A stretch of DNA of 64,000 bases from Candidatus Thiodubiliella endoseptemdiera (GCA_013416635.1 JACCHT010000001.1:744001-808000); one strand, 5' to 3'; numbered from the stretch's first letter, positions 12,731 to 21,632 are shown. Notes: generated from the sequence alone by a model not told the origin. Program-made: numbers and translations.

Positions 12731-13243
12731 TTATTGTTTTCTTCGTTTTTTATTGTGGTAATTTTGCCATGGATATTCGCCTTCTACTATAATGTTGTTT
12801 TTACGCTCATAAATGAGTTGGCTTACCCCGTCAAATTTATAAAATAAATATCTCAATACAAGTGATAGCATGGCTAATAAAAAGCTTTTAAAACCAAAAT
12901 TTTCATCATAAAAACCAATAGATACATCAGATGGAGGGAATATAAAAAACAGAGCAGTAAAAATTAACCCTCCAGTATAAGTTGCTGTCAAAGTTAAATA
13001 CCACCGACCATTAAAAATTCTTTTATTACGAGAATACATTAAGTTTCCAATATTCCCAGAACCTTGCTGCTCAGGCCAAAAAAAGAATTTAATGAGAAAC
13101 CGTATGGTTTTGCATATCTTACTTTTACATTTTTCATCATCTGCGTATCTTGATTGCAAAAATAATCTTTCTTGAGCGGCAAATAATAATCCTAGAATAA
13201 GCAACGCTATAAATCCTAGTATGGATTGTAAATCTTCATTCAT
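12731..13243 (-). CDS. Membrane protein of unknown function (toxin-locus paralog 1)
   Basis: A 170-residue protein starting with ATG at 13243. It has a hydrophobic N-terminus (about residues 8-24), a cytoplasmic-looking basic segment containing YSRNKRIF (about 70-77), and two further hydrophobic segments (about 81-102 and 118-137), and ends in a basic tail rich in K and R. It is a paralog of the protein at 13434-14291: both have a Y-S-R-N-K-R motif and a Y-x-F-D-G-V-x-x-L-I motif near the end. It lies 34 bases upstream of the giant RTX gene and 2 bases after a 51-codon gene, so the three are probably one transcript. No known family is recognised; a role in immunity, lipid handling or surface attachment is only a guess. 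Confidence 0.65.
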   Translation of the reverse strand: MNEDLQSILGFIALLILGLLFAAQERLFLQSRYADDEKCKSKICKTIRFLIKFFFWPEQQGSGNIGNLMYSRNKRIFNGRWYLTLTATYTGGLIFTALFFIFPPSDVSIGFYDENFGFKSFLLAMLSLVLRYLFYKFDGVSQLIYERKNNIIVEGEYPWQNYHNKKRRKQ

Positions 13244-13245
13244 AA

Positions 13246-13401
13246 TTAAGCTGCCTTTCTAAAGTCTATATAAAGCCATGCATCACCATTTTGAATACCC
13301 TCTTGTAAAGTTGTCGCACTTCCAACTGAAAAACTAGTTGCACCTAGTATTTTGTCAATTGCTTCCTGTGCAAATTTAACGTTATTTTGATTTATAGCCA
13401 T
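13246..13401 (-). CDS. Small protein, 51 residues, unknown function
   Basis: The frame runs from ATG at 13401 to TAA at 13246-13248 behind the purine-rich stretch GGGGAG. It begins MAINQNNVKFAQEAIDKILG and ends with IDFRKAA. It has no membrane segment and looks helical at the start. The next gene begins 2 bases after its stop, which suggests co-translation with the membrane protein at 12731-13243. The first residues are slightly like those at the start of the giant RTX protein and of other leader-like toxin-locus proteins (a polar amphipathic helix), but I recognise no family. Confidence 0.55.
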   Translation of the reverse strand: MAINQNNVKFAQEAIDKILGATSFSVGSATTLQEGIQNGDAWLYIDFRKAA

Positions 13402-13433
13402 TTTTTACTCCCCTTTTTTATTTCAATTTCTCC

Positions 13434-14291
13434 CTAATGCTTGCCAGAAAGAATATCATCTTTACTCATATAACGCTCATCTTGATGGATAAACTTACCA
13501 TATCTTTTTAATTCTTCGTGTTTAACTTTTATTAATTTTTTAACGCCATCAAAGCCATATAAATAGTAGCGAATTGGTAATGCAACAATAGTGAGTAACA
13601 ATAGCAATATACCCGCATAATAAGTATTCTCACTATAAAGCCAAATATTTCTAGTGAGAATTTCTTTTTTTACTTTAGAAAACTGTATGATTTCCTTCCC
13701 TTGTTTAGACTTTAAACTAAGTAATTTTTCAGTCTCAAAAAACCCCATATAAAAAGGGAAAAAGGCCCTAAGCAACCTCATCTCCATTTTTGCGTATTAA
13801 AAAGGGGGGTTTCCCAAAGTTTGGGGATTTTTTCTTGTAAATATAATCATTAAACTTATATTTTTTATTATCTTTTGTCACAATAAAAATATGTGGTTTT
13901 TTGTATTTTTCTTTTCAACGATTAATCTTGCAGAAACATACTGTAAATTTTGTTTTTTAATAGACTGTATTGCTAATTCCTGCACTCTTTGTGCATTTTC
14001 AAGCAAAAGAGCTGGAGTGCCAAAAAGAAATCCCAAGAAAGAAAGAAATGATAATATTAACCAGCCTTTACTAAATAGTCTTTTGTTGCGCGAATAGTGC
14101 ACATTAAAACTAGTGCCGTGTGATAGCATATACTCATCAGGCAGAAAGAATTTAAGCCAAAATAAAATTTTTGATTCTGGTTTATGTAGCGTATAGTAAA
14201 TTATTTTTTTAAAAAACAACTGATAGTAAGCCCCATACAAAATTGATACCAGTAAAAAAAAGATAGCTACATTGGGTAGTATATATTCCAT
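13434..14291 (-). pseudogene. Membrane protein of unknown function (toxin-locus paralog 2), one frameshift
   Basis: Two open segments, 13878-14291 and 13434-13787, join into one protein of about 285 residues if one base is corrected in the G6 run near 13803; between them the frame reads KDNKKYKFNDYIYKKKS. It starts with ATG at 14291. Hydrophobic segments lie at about residues 6-24 and 78-97 and again near position 215-235. The motifs YSRNKRLF and YGFDGVKKLI show it is a longer paralog of the neighbour at 12731-13243. It follows the lipase copy B by 14 bases on the same strand. Unknown function. The DNA around the break is error-rich, so the gene may be intact. Confidence 0.6.
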
Positions 14292-14305
14292 AAATTTATT
14301 AAAGA

Positions 14306-16076
14306 TTAAGCCGCTTTTAAAGTTTGTCCTTGATTATAAGACTTGACATTAATAAATACAAGTCTATTATTGTTTGCTAATATAGTGTTTTTATTTGTGT
14401 TGATATTAACCTCATCATTACCATCAGTGCCGATTAGCATATGAGTGCGACCTTCATCGATTTTAATATCATCAACACCCCAAAGAATTACCCCATTATA
14501 TGTACCAATAAAGTTAATCGTATCTCGCAGATGACGATAGTTACTATCAGGGGTGGTCGGTTCAGTTGCTTGATTAGCCTGATTAGGCTGGTTAGTGGCA
14601 ACAAGACCATTGCCTTGAGTATAAAAACCAATTTTTAATCAGATTGCTGAATAGGCTGGTTAAGGGTGCTTTAAATTGACTTCTTTTGCCAGTTTTTCCC
14701 ATCTTCATTGAGATCTGTCCATAGGTTGAGGCTGGTGGTTTTCCCTTAGTGCTGAGTTGTCCGTCTTTTTGGTATTCCCAGCGCTTTTTAAGTTTGCAAT
14801 GCTTTTTAAAACCTTTTGGTTTTTGGCATCCAAAAAACCTGTATTAGCAATACTCAAGGCATTGTCATATTCTTCACTCTGAAGGGCATAAAAAACACCG
14901 GTTTGGGGCGTAGGCATATTCATCAAAATTTAGTTAGGTTCCAAAAAAATAATCATCCAAAGGGAAAAATCCCAAAACATAAGGGCTTGGGAAAGGGGCT
15001 TTAATTCCTTATAGGTTATCAAGCCCCTTTTTAGTTCTTGAAAATGGCTTCTTCTGCATCAAAAAATCACCAATATCACTTAAAGGCAAAATCTGGGCCC
15101 TTAACAAACAACTCACCTTGGTCGTTGGGGCTGATGTTGCCATTTTTCCCATGGGGATGGGGGTTGGGTGGCGGTGTCGAAGGGGGTTTGGGCGATTGGG
15201 GGCCTTGAGCAAACCCCCGGGGTGCCAAAACTTTCAATTGGCTTTGGGAAATTTCCCAATTGCCCGGGCATCTTGCTGTTTTTCCCCATAATTTTGTTCA
15301 ATATATTCTAATGCAGCTTCTAAAGAGTGATTGTCTATTAACCCATCGGCAGTCAATGCTAAACCTAGTGAAAAAGTTGTAGGATGGCGGATTAAAAAAA
15401 AGTCCTACATTTGTTTGAATGTCACCCCCCTGGGGGCAATTTTTCTTCCGCCCCAGGTGTTTTGCTACTACTCATTTTCCCCCTTTCTCCCCGAGATGTT
15501 GGTTTAAAATTTGCACCCCACTAGGTGGGGTTAGCAACCCCCGGTAAAAAGGGATCTGGGGTGGAAATCCCAAGTGAAAGGGAAAAAAAAACTTTTAGTC
15601 ATTATTTGCCCAAAAAGCACCCCCCCCACCTGGGGTTTAATTTTAACCCCCTTTGCCAAAAGTATAAGCAAAAATTTGGGCAAGACCACCCCCGGGAATG
15701 ACCGGTTACTGAGAAAGTTTTATCTGCAGCACCAGTATGTTGTGAATTTTGAACTGCGGCATCAATTGTTTGTGCCACATGGGTGAGTGCTTGTTGAAAC
15801 TGCTCGGATAAACTTCCCGTAAAAAAAGATGTATTATCATTCAAATCATTCAGTCCATTAGTGCCCAAAAAATTTTCAATTACAGTATGGTTAAGGGTGG
15901 GTTTGCATTTTATTTAAATTTTTGGGTTTGTAGACCTGAGTCAAATTATCTTTAGGGGCTCCTTCTACTTCCCAGCCATTAATAATTTTTTCATTTTGGT
16001 TTTTTTAAACATCGCCTGCTAAAAAGGGGTGGGGTTCAAAAATAGGTGATTGGATTTTTTTATTTTGTGTTGGCCT
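14306..16076 (-). pseudogene. Class 3-type lipase with EF-hand-like tail (copy B), degraded
   Basis: The stretch matches the intact lipase at 18659-20230 along its whole length, with the stop TAA at 14306-14308 after the shared ending NQGQTLKAA. Before that ending it keeps an [14 protein letters not shown] segment that is also in the giant RTX gene (copy A) but absent from the intact lipase, so it is intermediate between the two. The active-site region is changed (GHSRGWSC where the intact copy has GHSLGGG), with heavy homopolymer-style errors from 14640 to 16060. The triplet where the ATG should lie (16074-16076) reads CCT on the plus strand instead of CAT. An IS3-type element lies immediately upstream, separating it from its presumed partner at 17406-18293. 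Confidence 0.7.
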
Positions 16077-16409
16077 TAATTTCTTTCCCCAAAACCTCAA
16101 ACAACTTTCTAAATTTTCTTTTAAAACCCTAAAAGCCCTCTTCTTTTTTTGATTAATTTTTATACTTTCTTGATACACATCCATTGGTTTTTTTATTTCA
16201 ATGTTTCATGGAACCTTTGGGGATTATAAAAATCAATAAATATCTACATCCGTGGTTCTTTACTGATAGTTTGGTATTCGTTTAAATAAATCCTTTCACA
16301 TTTTTGCACTTCCAGAATTCAATGCAGATATTATCTGTGTTTGCCTTTGCCGTCCATTGAGATAGTAATACCCAGTTTTTTTGGGCGTTTTGGGGTGCAC
16401 CTCATGGTT

Positions 16410-17009
16410 TTATTGACTGGGCCCTTTATCGGTATTAAATATCTCTGGGTGCGGGTATTTTTCTAAAGCATCGTTGAGTACGCTCATCACTAACTGTGAA
16501 TCCATTGTGTTGGGATATTCTGTGTGATAAAACAGCCTTGGAATGCCAATCAATAATAGCAGCCATATACGCCATACCTCCCGCAATCTTAATGTAGGTG
16601 ATGTCTGTACTCCAAACTTGATTAGCGTGGTTAATACCAAGACCTCGAAGCTTATAACTGTATTTTTATGTGCTTTGATTGGTATGGCTGTATTAACCTG
16701 TTTAACCGCTAACACCGCTTTTAACCCCAACGCTTGGCGATAACGAGCCACTGTGTTTAAACTTACCTTGTAACCGTCTTCAAGTAGTTGTTGATGCACT
16801 TTTTTCTCACCGTAAATAGGTATTTGTTCAAACACCTTGGTGATATGAGATTTAATTTTATCTTTACGCACATTGGTACGCGGTGTGTAATATAAGCTAC
16901 TCCTGTTAATGCTCAACAGTTGGCATTGTTGATTAATTGATAAAGGTTGTGTTGCAGATGTTGAAGACGGCTTGAAGTCAACTAATTGTTTAAGATTAGA
17001 TAAGCCCAA
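16410..17009 (-). pseudogene. IS3-family transposase OrfB, frameshifted
   Basis: The frame opens with TTG at 17009 (GLSNLKQLVDF) and carries the HTH_21-like block SLYYTPRTN and then FEQIPIYGEKKVHQQLL, typical of IS3 OrfB. At about residue 135 it shifts out of frame: the expected first catalytic stretch with TDITYIK lies in another frame near 16590-16610, and FNTDKG with the second catalytic Asp near 16430 is back in frame. Sequence for the third residue (the Glu of the DDE triad) lies beyond 16410 in damaged DNA. As read it could not make a working integrase-type catalytic core. Confidence 0.75.
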
Positions 17010-17013
17010 GCTT

Positions 17014-17304
17014 TTAGCTTTTTGCTAACCATTCCTTCTCTACGGTTACCTTGCCTACCAGAGCTGTTAAGCGCTCATTTTGTTTTTGTGATTTAACAAG
17101 CTCTTCTTTGTATTCTTTAACCGCCTTGGATGGCTCCATGGCAATTTCAGCATTAGCAAGGAAGGTTTTCTTCCAGTTTTGTAGGTTTTGTGGAAGGATG
17201 TTATGCTTGCTAGCAATCTGCACCAAGGTGCTTTCATTTTGTAATAACTCAAGCACTAATTTTGTTTTAAATGCTGAGGTGTATTTGGTTCGTTTTTTAC
17301 TCAT
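17014..17304 (-). CDS. IS3-family transposase OrfA
   Basis: A 96-residue protein starting with ATG at 17304, MSKKRTKYTSAFKTKLVLEL, with the helix-turn-helix of the IS3 OrfA family (ASKHNILPQNLQNWKK, about residues 31-46) and a C-terminal leucine-zipper-like helix. It provides DNA binding to the terminal repeats and is normally joined to OrfB by ribosomal frameshifting. OrfA ends at 17014 in an A5 tract and the OrfB frame opens 4 bases later, so the layout is right, but the exact shift needed does not match a simple minus-one slip at that tract; one base may be missing. Confidence 0.85.
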   Translation of the reverse strand: MSKKRTKYTSAFKTKLVLELLQNESTLVQIASKHNILPQNLQNWKKTFLANAEIAMEPSKAVKEYKEELVKSQKQNERLTALVGKVTVEKEWLAKS

Positions 17305-17405
17305 TTTTTTACTCCGATTTTTTTTGTTTAGTTTAACGGGTTTGAAATAAGAAAGTTTAGATTGTTGTCTGAAATTGTTGGGGTTTTATACTATTCTCTC
17401 CGTTA

Positions 17406-18293
17406 TTATTTTGATTGATTTGATTTGGTTGTTGTGCTTAGGCGTTTTTTAAATGCATTAAATAAGCTGTTAGGTTCGTATTGGGTTTTGTCATAGGCTT
17501 CTATACGTTGCATAAAAGAATTAGGGATTTTTACCTGGTGAGCAAGACGTTTTCCTTTGTGGTTAACCGAACCATCTTCTCTAAAAACTGGTTTGTCAAT
17601 ATTAATTTTTACACCTCTCTCTTTGCCAAAAGTGCGACAAATGACAGAGCCCGATAAGTAATCTAGGTTTTTATAAATATCTCGGTCATATTCTAATATG
17701 TAATAAGCACCCAGTCTCCATTTGTCATTTTTACCAAAAACTATACCTGTTGAATCCAACCCCAACTTATACTGTTGACCGCGTTGAGCCCCACGATATA
17801 GGTGAGCGGGTTTATCATTAGGATACTGTGAACGCAAAAAGGCTTTAGATTTACGTCCATACATACTGCCATATCTGGCTTCAGTATTCCAAGGCAAATC
17901 TACCCCATCATCAATATACATATCCACCACACAAGCGGTAGATGGTCGGCAGTTTTCCACCTCAGAGAAGTAACCACACTTTGTGCCATAGACATCTAAA
18001 TCAAGTCGATAGGCGAGTGCCTCCGCCCCTTTTAACCCATCATCAATCCACTCCTCAGGCATACCAAAACGCTTAGCAAAGGCCGAGGTATACACCCAAA
18101 CATGGGTATCTTTTGTATAAGTGCCTCGTTTGCCTGCTTGTTTTCTACCTTGTGGGGTGTAGCGGCTATTGTAATCATCAACTTGTAAATTCTGTTTTGT
18201 GTTTGTTGTTTGTGCATAGACTGTATTAGATAGTCCAAATGCCAAAAGCCCAATTAATAATAATCCTGTTGTTTTCTTTATATAGTTTTTCAT
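17406..18293 (-). CDS. Secreted protein of unknown function, paralog 2 (lipase-locus partner)
   Basis: A 295-residue protein with a clear Sec signal peptide (MKNYIKKTTGLLLIGLLAFG, cleavage probably after VYA near residue 27). The ATG at 18293 has a strong ribosome-binding site AGGAGG (18303-18308 as read on the minus strand). The mature part starts with a basic R-x-T-P-x-G-R-K-x-A-G-K-R-G-T-Y stretch, then VWVYTSAFAKRFGMP, a pair of cysteines (KCGYFSEVENCRPSTAC) and RTFGK. It is clearly homologous to 20247-21143; both end in LSTTTK-NQSK. The paralog lies directly upstream of an intact lipase; here an IS3 element intervenes. I recognise no family. A role tied to the lipase (partner, inhibitor, or surface binding) is inference. 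Confidence 0.75.
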   Translation of the reverse strand: MKNYIKKTTGLLLIGLLAFGLSNTVYAQTTNTKQNLQVDDYNSRYTPQGRKQAGKRGTYTKDTHVWVYTSAFAKRFGMPEEWIDDGLKGAEALAYRLDLDVYGTKCGYFSEVENCRPSTACVVDMYIDDGVDLPWNTEARYGSMYGRKSKAFLRSQYPNDKPAHLYRGAQRGQQYKLGLDSTGIVFGKNDKWRLGAYYILEYDRDIYKNLDYLSGSVICRTFGKERGVKINIDKPVFREDGSVNHKGKRLAHQVKIPNSFMQRIEAYDKTQYEPNSLFNAFKKRLSTTTKSNQSK

Positions 18294-18322
18294 ATTTTAC
18301 TACCTCCTAATCTTTTTATATT

Positions 18323-18341
18323 TGTTCACTTTTTTTGAACA
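18323..18341. promoter_or_regulatory. Palindromic TGTTCA-N7-TGAACA, candidate operator
   Basis: A perfect 6-bp inverted repeat lies in the 98-bp divergent intergenic region between the secreted-protein gene (start 18293, minus) and the small HTH regulator (start 18392, plus). A third half-site, TGAACA, lies at 18374-18379, just before the regulator start. The arrangement suits autoregulation and control of the secreted protein by the divergent regulator. No experiment supports it. Confidence 0.4.
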
Positions 18342-18391
18342 TTGACTTTTCATTATATCCTGTTTAATTTATTTGAACAAGTATTATTAAA

Positions 18392-18631
18392 ATGATAAAA
18401 ACAATCCATAGTAAAGCCTATAAACAATTGCTCAGCTGGCTTAAAGCCTGTCGTGAAGAAAAAGGATTGACCATTCGTCAACTTGCCGAGCAAATATCGG
18501 TGCACCATTCTATTGTTTGGAATATAGAAAATGCTGAACGCCGTTTGGATGTAATGGAGTATGTGCAATACTGTCAACAACTTGAGGTAGATCCAATGAT
18601 TGGCATTAAAATCCTGAACGAAGAGCGGTAG
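18392..18631 (+). CDS. Small XRE-family helix-turn-helix regulator
   Basis: A 79-residue DNA-binding protein whose whole length is one Cro/C1-type HTH domain: EEKGLTIRQLAEQISVHHS (about residues 22-40) is the helix-turn-helix, followed by VWNIENAERRLDVMEYVQY, the typical dimer-side helices. It has no ligand or enzymatic domain. It is divergent from the secreted-protein gene at 17406-18293 and convergent with the lipase at 18659-20230, and a TGTTCA palindrome lies in its upstream region. It probably represses itself and the adjacent toxin-locus gene. Confidence 0.8.
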   Translation: MIKTIHSKAYKQLLSWLKACREEKGLTIRQLAEQISVHHSIVWNIENAERRLDVMEYVQYCQQLEVDPMIGIKILNEER

Positions 18632-18658
18632 TTTTGCGTATTTGTTTGCCATTGTTTT

Positions 18659-20230
18659 TTAAGCCGCTTTTAAAGTTTGTCCTTGATTATAAGACTTGAT
18701 ATTGATAAATACAAGTCTATTATTGCTTGTTAATATAGTGCTTTTATTTGCTTGATTAGCCTGATTAGGCTGGCTAGTGGCAACAAGACCATTGCCTTGA
18801 GTATAAAAGCCATAATCAGATTGCTGAATAGGCTGGTTAAGGGTGCTTAAATTGACTAACTCGCCAGTATTTAAATGTCCATCTTCATTGAGATCTGTCC
18901 ATAGGTTGAGGCTGGTGGTTTCATTAGTGCTGAGTTGTCCATCATTATTAGTATCTAGCGCTTGAAGCTGTGCAATGCTTAAAGCCTGGTTATTGGCATC
19001 CAATAAAACACCTGTATGACTAGCAATACTCAAGGCATTGTCATATTCTTCACTTTGAGAGTCATAAAAAGCACCGATTGGGTCGTAGGTATATTCATCG
19101 AAATTATAGTTAGGTTCAAAAACATAATCATCCAAGGAATAATCCAACACATAGTCTTGGAAGGCGCTGAATTCCTCATAGGTTATCCAGCCCTCTTGTA
19201 GTTCTTGAAGCATGGCATCTTCGGCATCAAACAAATCACCGATATCGCTAAAGGCGATATCTGGATCATTAACGAACCACTCACCTTGCTCGTTAAGGTC
19301 TACGATGTTGCCATTTTTCCATGGGGAGAGGGCTTGGGTGGCGGTGTCGAAGGTGAATTGGTCGATTGGGTTGCCTTGAGCAACTTCGTGTGCCAAAGCT
19401 TCCAATTGGCTTTGGAATTGCTCCAATTGCAAAGCCGAAGCATCTTGCTGTATTTCCTCATAATTTTGTTCAATATATTCTAATGCAGCCTCTAAAGAGT
19501 GATTGTCTATTAACCCATCGGCAGTCAATGCTAAGCCTAGTGAAAAAGTTGTAGGATGGCGCATTAAAAATAGTCCTACATTTGTTTGAATGTCACTCAC
19601 TGCGTCAATTTTTACTTCAACGCCTAGGTGTGTGCCAATACTACTCATTGCCGAACCTTGCTCAGAGATGTTGGTGAAATTAGCACCCACACTAGGTGTG
19701 TCAGCAACCTCGGTAAAGGCATCTGGGTAAGACTCTCTAAGTGAAGAAATAAAAACTTGATAGTCATTATTTGCCACAATAGCACCCGCACCTGGAGCAT
19801 CAATTGCAACCCCGTTTAAGCCAAAAGTATAAGCAACAATTTGGGCAAGACCACCCCCTAGGGAATGACCTGTTACCGAAAAAGTATCAGTTTGACTAGC
19901 ACCATCTGAGTTTTTAACAGCTGCATCAATGGTTTGTGCCACATGGGTGAGTGCTTGTTGAAACTGCTCGGATAAACTTCCCGTTAAAAAAGATGTATTA
20001 TCATCCCAATCATTCAGTCCATTAGTGCCAGCAATGGCAATTACAGTATGGTTAAGATAGTTAGCATTTTGATAATTTTGGATTTGTAGACCTGAGTCGA
20101 AGTTATCTTTAGGGTCTCCTTCTACTTCCCAGCCATTAATACCTCTATCATTTGGGTCTTTGTAAACATCGCCTGCTAAAAGGGCTGATTCAAAGTAGGT
20201 GATTGGATTGTTGTTATTTTGTGTTGGCAT
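18659..20230 (-). CDS. Class 3-type lipase with EF-hand-like calcium motifs, intact copy C
   Basis: A 523-residue protein from ATG at 20230. The nucleophile elbow GHSLGGGLAQ (residues 121-130, Ser123) and the preceding FESALLAGDVYKDPND (about 13-28) are as in fungal-type class 3 lipases; the acid and His are plausibly later in the alpha/beta core. There is no Sec signal. The C-terminal third holds DTNNDGQLSTNE and DLNEDGHLNTGEL, EF-hand/dockerin-like calcium loops also found in FrpC-type RTX proteins, which suggests type I export. It ends QTLKAA. It follows the secreted protein gene 20247-21143 by 16 bases. Copies A and B share its middle portion with different C-termini. Likely a phospholipase or lipase aimed at host or competitor membranes. 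Confidence 0.8.
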   Translation of the reverse strand: MPTQNNNNPITYFESALLAGDVYKDPNDRGINGWEVEGDPKDNFDSGLQIQNYQNANYLNHTVIAIAGTNGLNDWDDNTSFLTGSLSEQFQQALTHVAQTIDAAVKNSDGASQTDTFSVTGHSLGGGLAQIVAYTFGLNGVAIDAPGAGAIVANNDYQVFISSLRESYPDAFTEVADTPSVGANFTNISEQGSAMSSIGTHLGVEVKIDAVSDIQTNVGLFLMRHPTTFSLGLALTADGLIDNHSLEAALEYIEQNYEEIQQDASALQLEQFQSQLEALAHEVAQGNPIDQFTFDTATQALSPWKNGNIVDLNEQGEWFVNDPDIAFSDIGDLFDAEDAMLQELQEGWITYEEFSAFQDYVLDYSLDDYVFEPNYNFDEYTYDPIGAFYDSQSEEYDNALSIASHTGVLLDANNQALSIAQLQALDTNNDGQLSTNETTSLNLWTDLNEDGHLNTGELVNLSTLNQPIQQSDYGFYTQGNGLVATSQPNQANQANKSTILTSNNRLVFINIKSYNQGQTLKAA

Positions 20231-20246
20231 AGCATTCTCTCCGTTG

Positions 20247-21143
20247 TTATTTTGATTGATTTGGTTTTGTGGTCGTGCTAAGACGATCTCTTAGTGCCTT
20301 AAACAGGCTATTGGGTTCGTATTGGGCTTTGTCGTAGATTTCTATTCTTTGCATAAATGAATCAGGTATATCAATTAAATGTGCGGTGTCTTTAATGCGA
20401 TAGTCTATGTTGCCACTAGGTAAAAAATGTGGGTTTTCAACAACAATTTTCATATTTCTACCTTTACCAAAAGTGCGACAAGTTAAAGAACCTGATAGAT
20501 AATCTAGATTTTTATAAATGTTTCTATCGTATTCTAAAGTAAAATAATTACCCAAAGAATTGCGATGATTTTTACCATATACAATGCGTAGACGATCCAA
20601 CCCCAACTTATATTGTTGACCTCGTTTAATAGCGCGTTTCCTCCAACCTGGATCATCCTTTATATTTTGAGGAATAAGAACGCCAATAGATTTGCTACCA
20701 TAACGACTATCAAACCTATTTTCAGTATTCCAAGGCAAATCTGCCTTGTCATCAATATACATATCTACAATACAAGCGGTAGACGGTCGGCAGTTTTCTA
20801 CCTCAGAGAAGTAACCACACTTGGTGCCATAGACATCTAAATCAAGTCGATAGGCTAAGGCTTCTGCGCCTTTTAATTCATCATCAATCCACTGCTTTGG
20901 CATACCAAAGCGTTTGGCAAAGGCTGAGGTGTATACCCAAACATGGATATCTTTTTTGTAGGTGCCTCGCTTGCCTGCCTTTTTTCTACCTTCTGGGGTG
21001 TAGCGGTCGTTGTAGTTGTCTATCGTAGAGTTTTGGTTGGCAATAACTGTGTTAGCTGCACTTAACAACCCAAGTGCTAAAGTGGTTGCTAAAAAATACT
21101 TTGATATGTTTTTAAGATTTGTTGTGTTGTTTATTTTTATCAT
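20247..21143 (-). CDS. Secreted protein of unknown function, paralog 1 (upstream of intact lipase)
   Basis: A protein of 298 residues if started at ATG 21143, which has a GAGG ribosome-binding site 9 bases upstream; the frame is open to an earlier ATG at 21158. It has a signal peptide (YFLATTLALGLLSAANTVIA) and then the same mature architecture as 17406-18293: RYTPEGRKKAGKRGTY, VWVYTSAFAKRFGMP, KCGYFSEVENCRPSTAC and RTFGKG. The pattern of conserved Cys, Trp and Arg is retained, with divergence in the middle (about residues 150-175). It is transcribed toward the intact lipase, 16 bases away, so the two are probably made together. No known family is recognised. Confidence 0.75.
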   Translation of the reverse strand: MIKINNTTNLKNISKYFLATTLALGLLSAANTVIANQNSTIDNYNDRYTPEGRKKAGKRGTYKKDIHVWVYTSAFAKRFGMPKQWIDDELKGAEALAYRLDLDVYGTKCGYFSEVENCRPSTACIVDMYIDDKADLPWNTENRFDSRYGSKSIGVLIPQNIKDDPGWRKRAIKRGQQYKLGLDRLRIVYGKNHRNSLGNYFTLEYDRNIYKNLDYLSGSLTCRTFGKGRNMKIVVENPHFLPSGNIDYRIKDTAHLIDIPDSFMQRIEIYDKAQYEPNSLFKALRDRLSTTTKPNQSK

Positions 21144-21180
21144 TGCTGTTAGCCTCATTTTTTTGAATTACAATTTTCCA

Positions 21181-21204
21181 ATTATAACCAGTTTTTTTTT
21201 GCAA
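21181..21204 (-). promoter_or_regulatory. Candidate promoter for secreted protein-lipase operon
   Basis: On the minus strand a perfect TATAAT (plus-strand 21181-21186) is preceded by an A-rich stretch and TTGCAA at short spacing (12 bases), with the gene start about 38 bases downstream. The region is very AT-rich, so the -35 is uncertain. Confidence 0.35.
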
Positions 21205-21249
21205 GTATTTTTTTAAAATTTTTTATAAAAAATGTCAAGTTCAAAGTTT

Positions 21250-21606
21250 TTATAAAAGCCGTAAATGTCGTAATTTCTCGACCATTTTTTCCGAAGGTTT
21301 TCTTTCTCCACCCTCCCAAAACTTAACCGTGGTTGAATCAACTTTTAGCAGGTGAGCAAATTGTTTTTGATTAAGTCCTTGGTGGAGTCTGTGGAGTTTA
21401 ATTTTTTTGGCTAATGTTTTTGGTGCATTTTTGTTTTTAATATTTTTAATATTTTGAGTTAAGGGACAGTAATTTAAAAACTCCATTATTTTAGGATAGT
21501 ATTTTGCAGGTATGTTTTTTGTGCTATTCTTTTCCCAATTAACTATAGTAAAATTATCAGTTCCTATGATTTTCCCAACATCTTTTTGAGTTTGTATATT
21601 TTCCAA
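21250..21606 (-). CDS. XRE-family helix-turn-helix protein
   Basis: A 118-residue protein. The C-terminal half is a Cro/C1-type helix-turn-helix: KLHRLHQGLNQKQFAHLLKV (about residues 71-90), then STTVKFWEGGERKPSEKMVE, with the recognition helix ending in W-E-x-G-x-R-x-P-S. The N-terminal half (TQKDVGKIIGTDNFTIVNWE) looks like a second, weaker copy of the same fold. It lies about 90 bases upstream of the secreted protein-lipase pair in the same orientation and convergent-opposed to the comM fragment, and may regulate the pair. Confidence 0.75.
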   Translation of the reverse strand: MENIQTQKDVGKIIGTDNFTIVNWEKNSTKNIPAKYYPKIMEFLNYCPLTQNIKNIKNKNAPKTLAKKIKLHRLHQGLNQKQFAHLLKVDSTTVKFWEGGERKPSEKMVEKLRHLRLL

Positions 21607-21632
21607 CCTTTTTTTTAATATGGTCGCCCAGT

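Larger units (their letters stand above)
16077..17390 (-). mobile_element. IS3-family insertion sequence copy 2
   Basis: The right terminus TTGGGGTTTTATA (to about 17390) and the left terminus CCCCAAAACCTCAAACAAC (from about 16095) are imperfect inverted repeats. The element encodes orfA and orfB on the minus strand. It lies between the secreted-protein gene 17406-18293 and lipase copy B. The equivalent junction without an IS is seen at 20231-20246, where the same two genes are 16 bases apart. The outer left end is in error-rich sequence, so target duplications cannot be read. Confidence 0.8.

Noticed and set aside
18353-18652. A 99-codon minus-strand frame opposite the small HTH gene
   Set aside because: It is antisense to a well-formed XRE regulator and has no homology.
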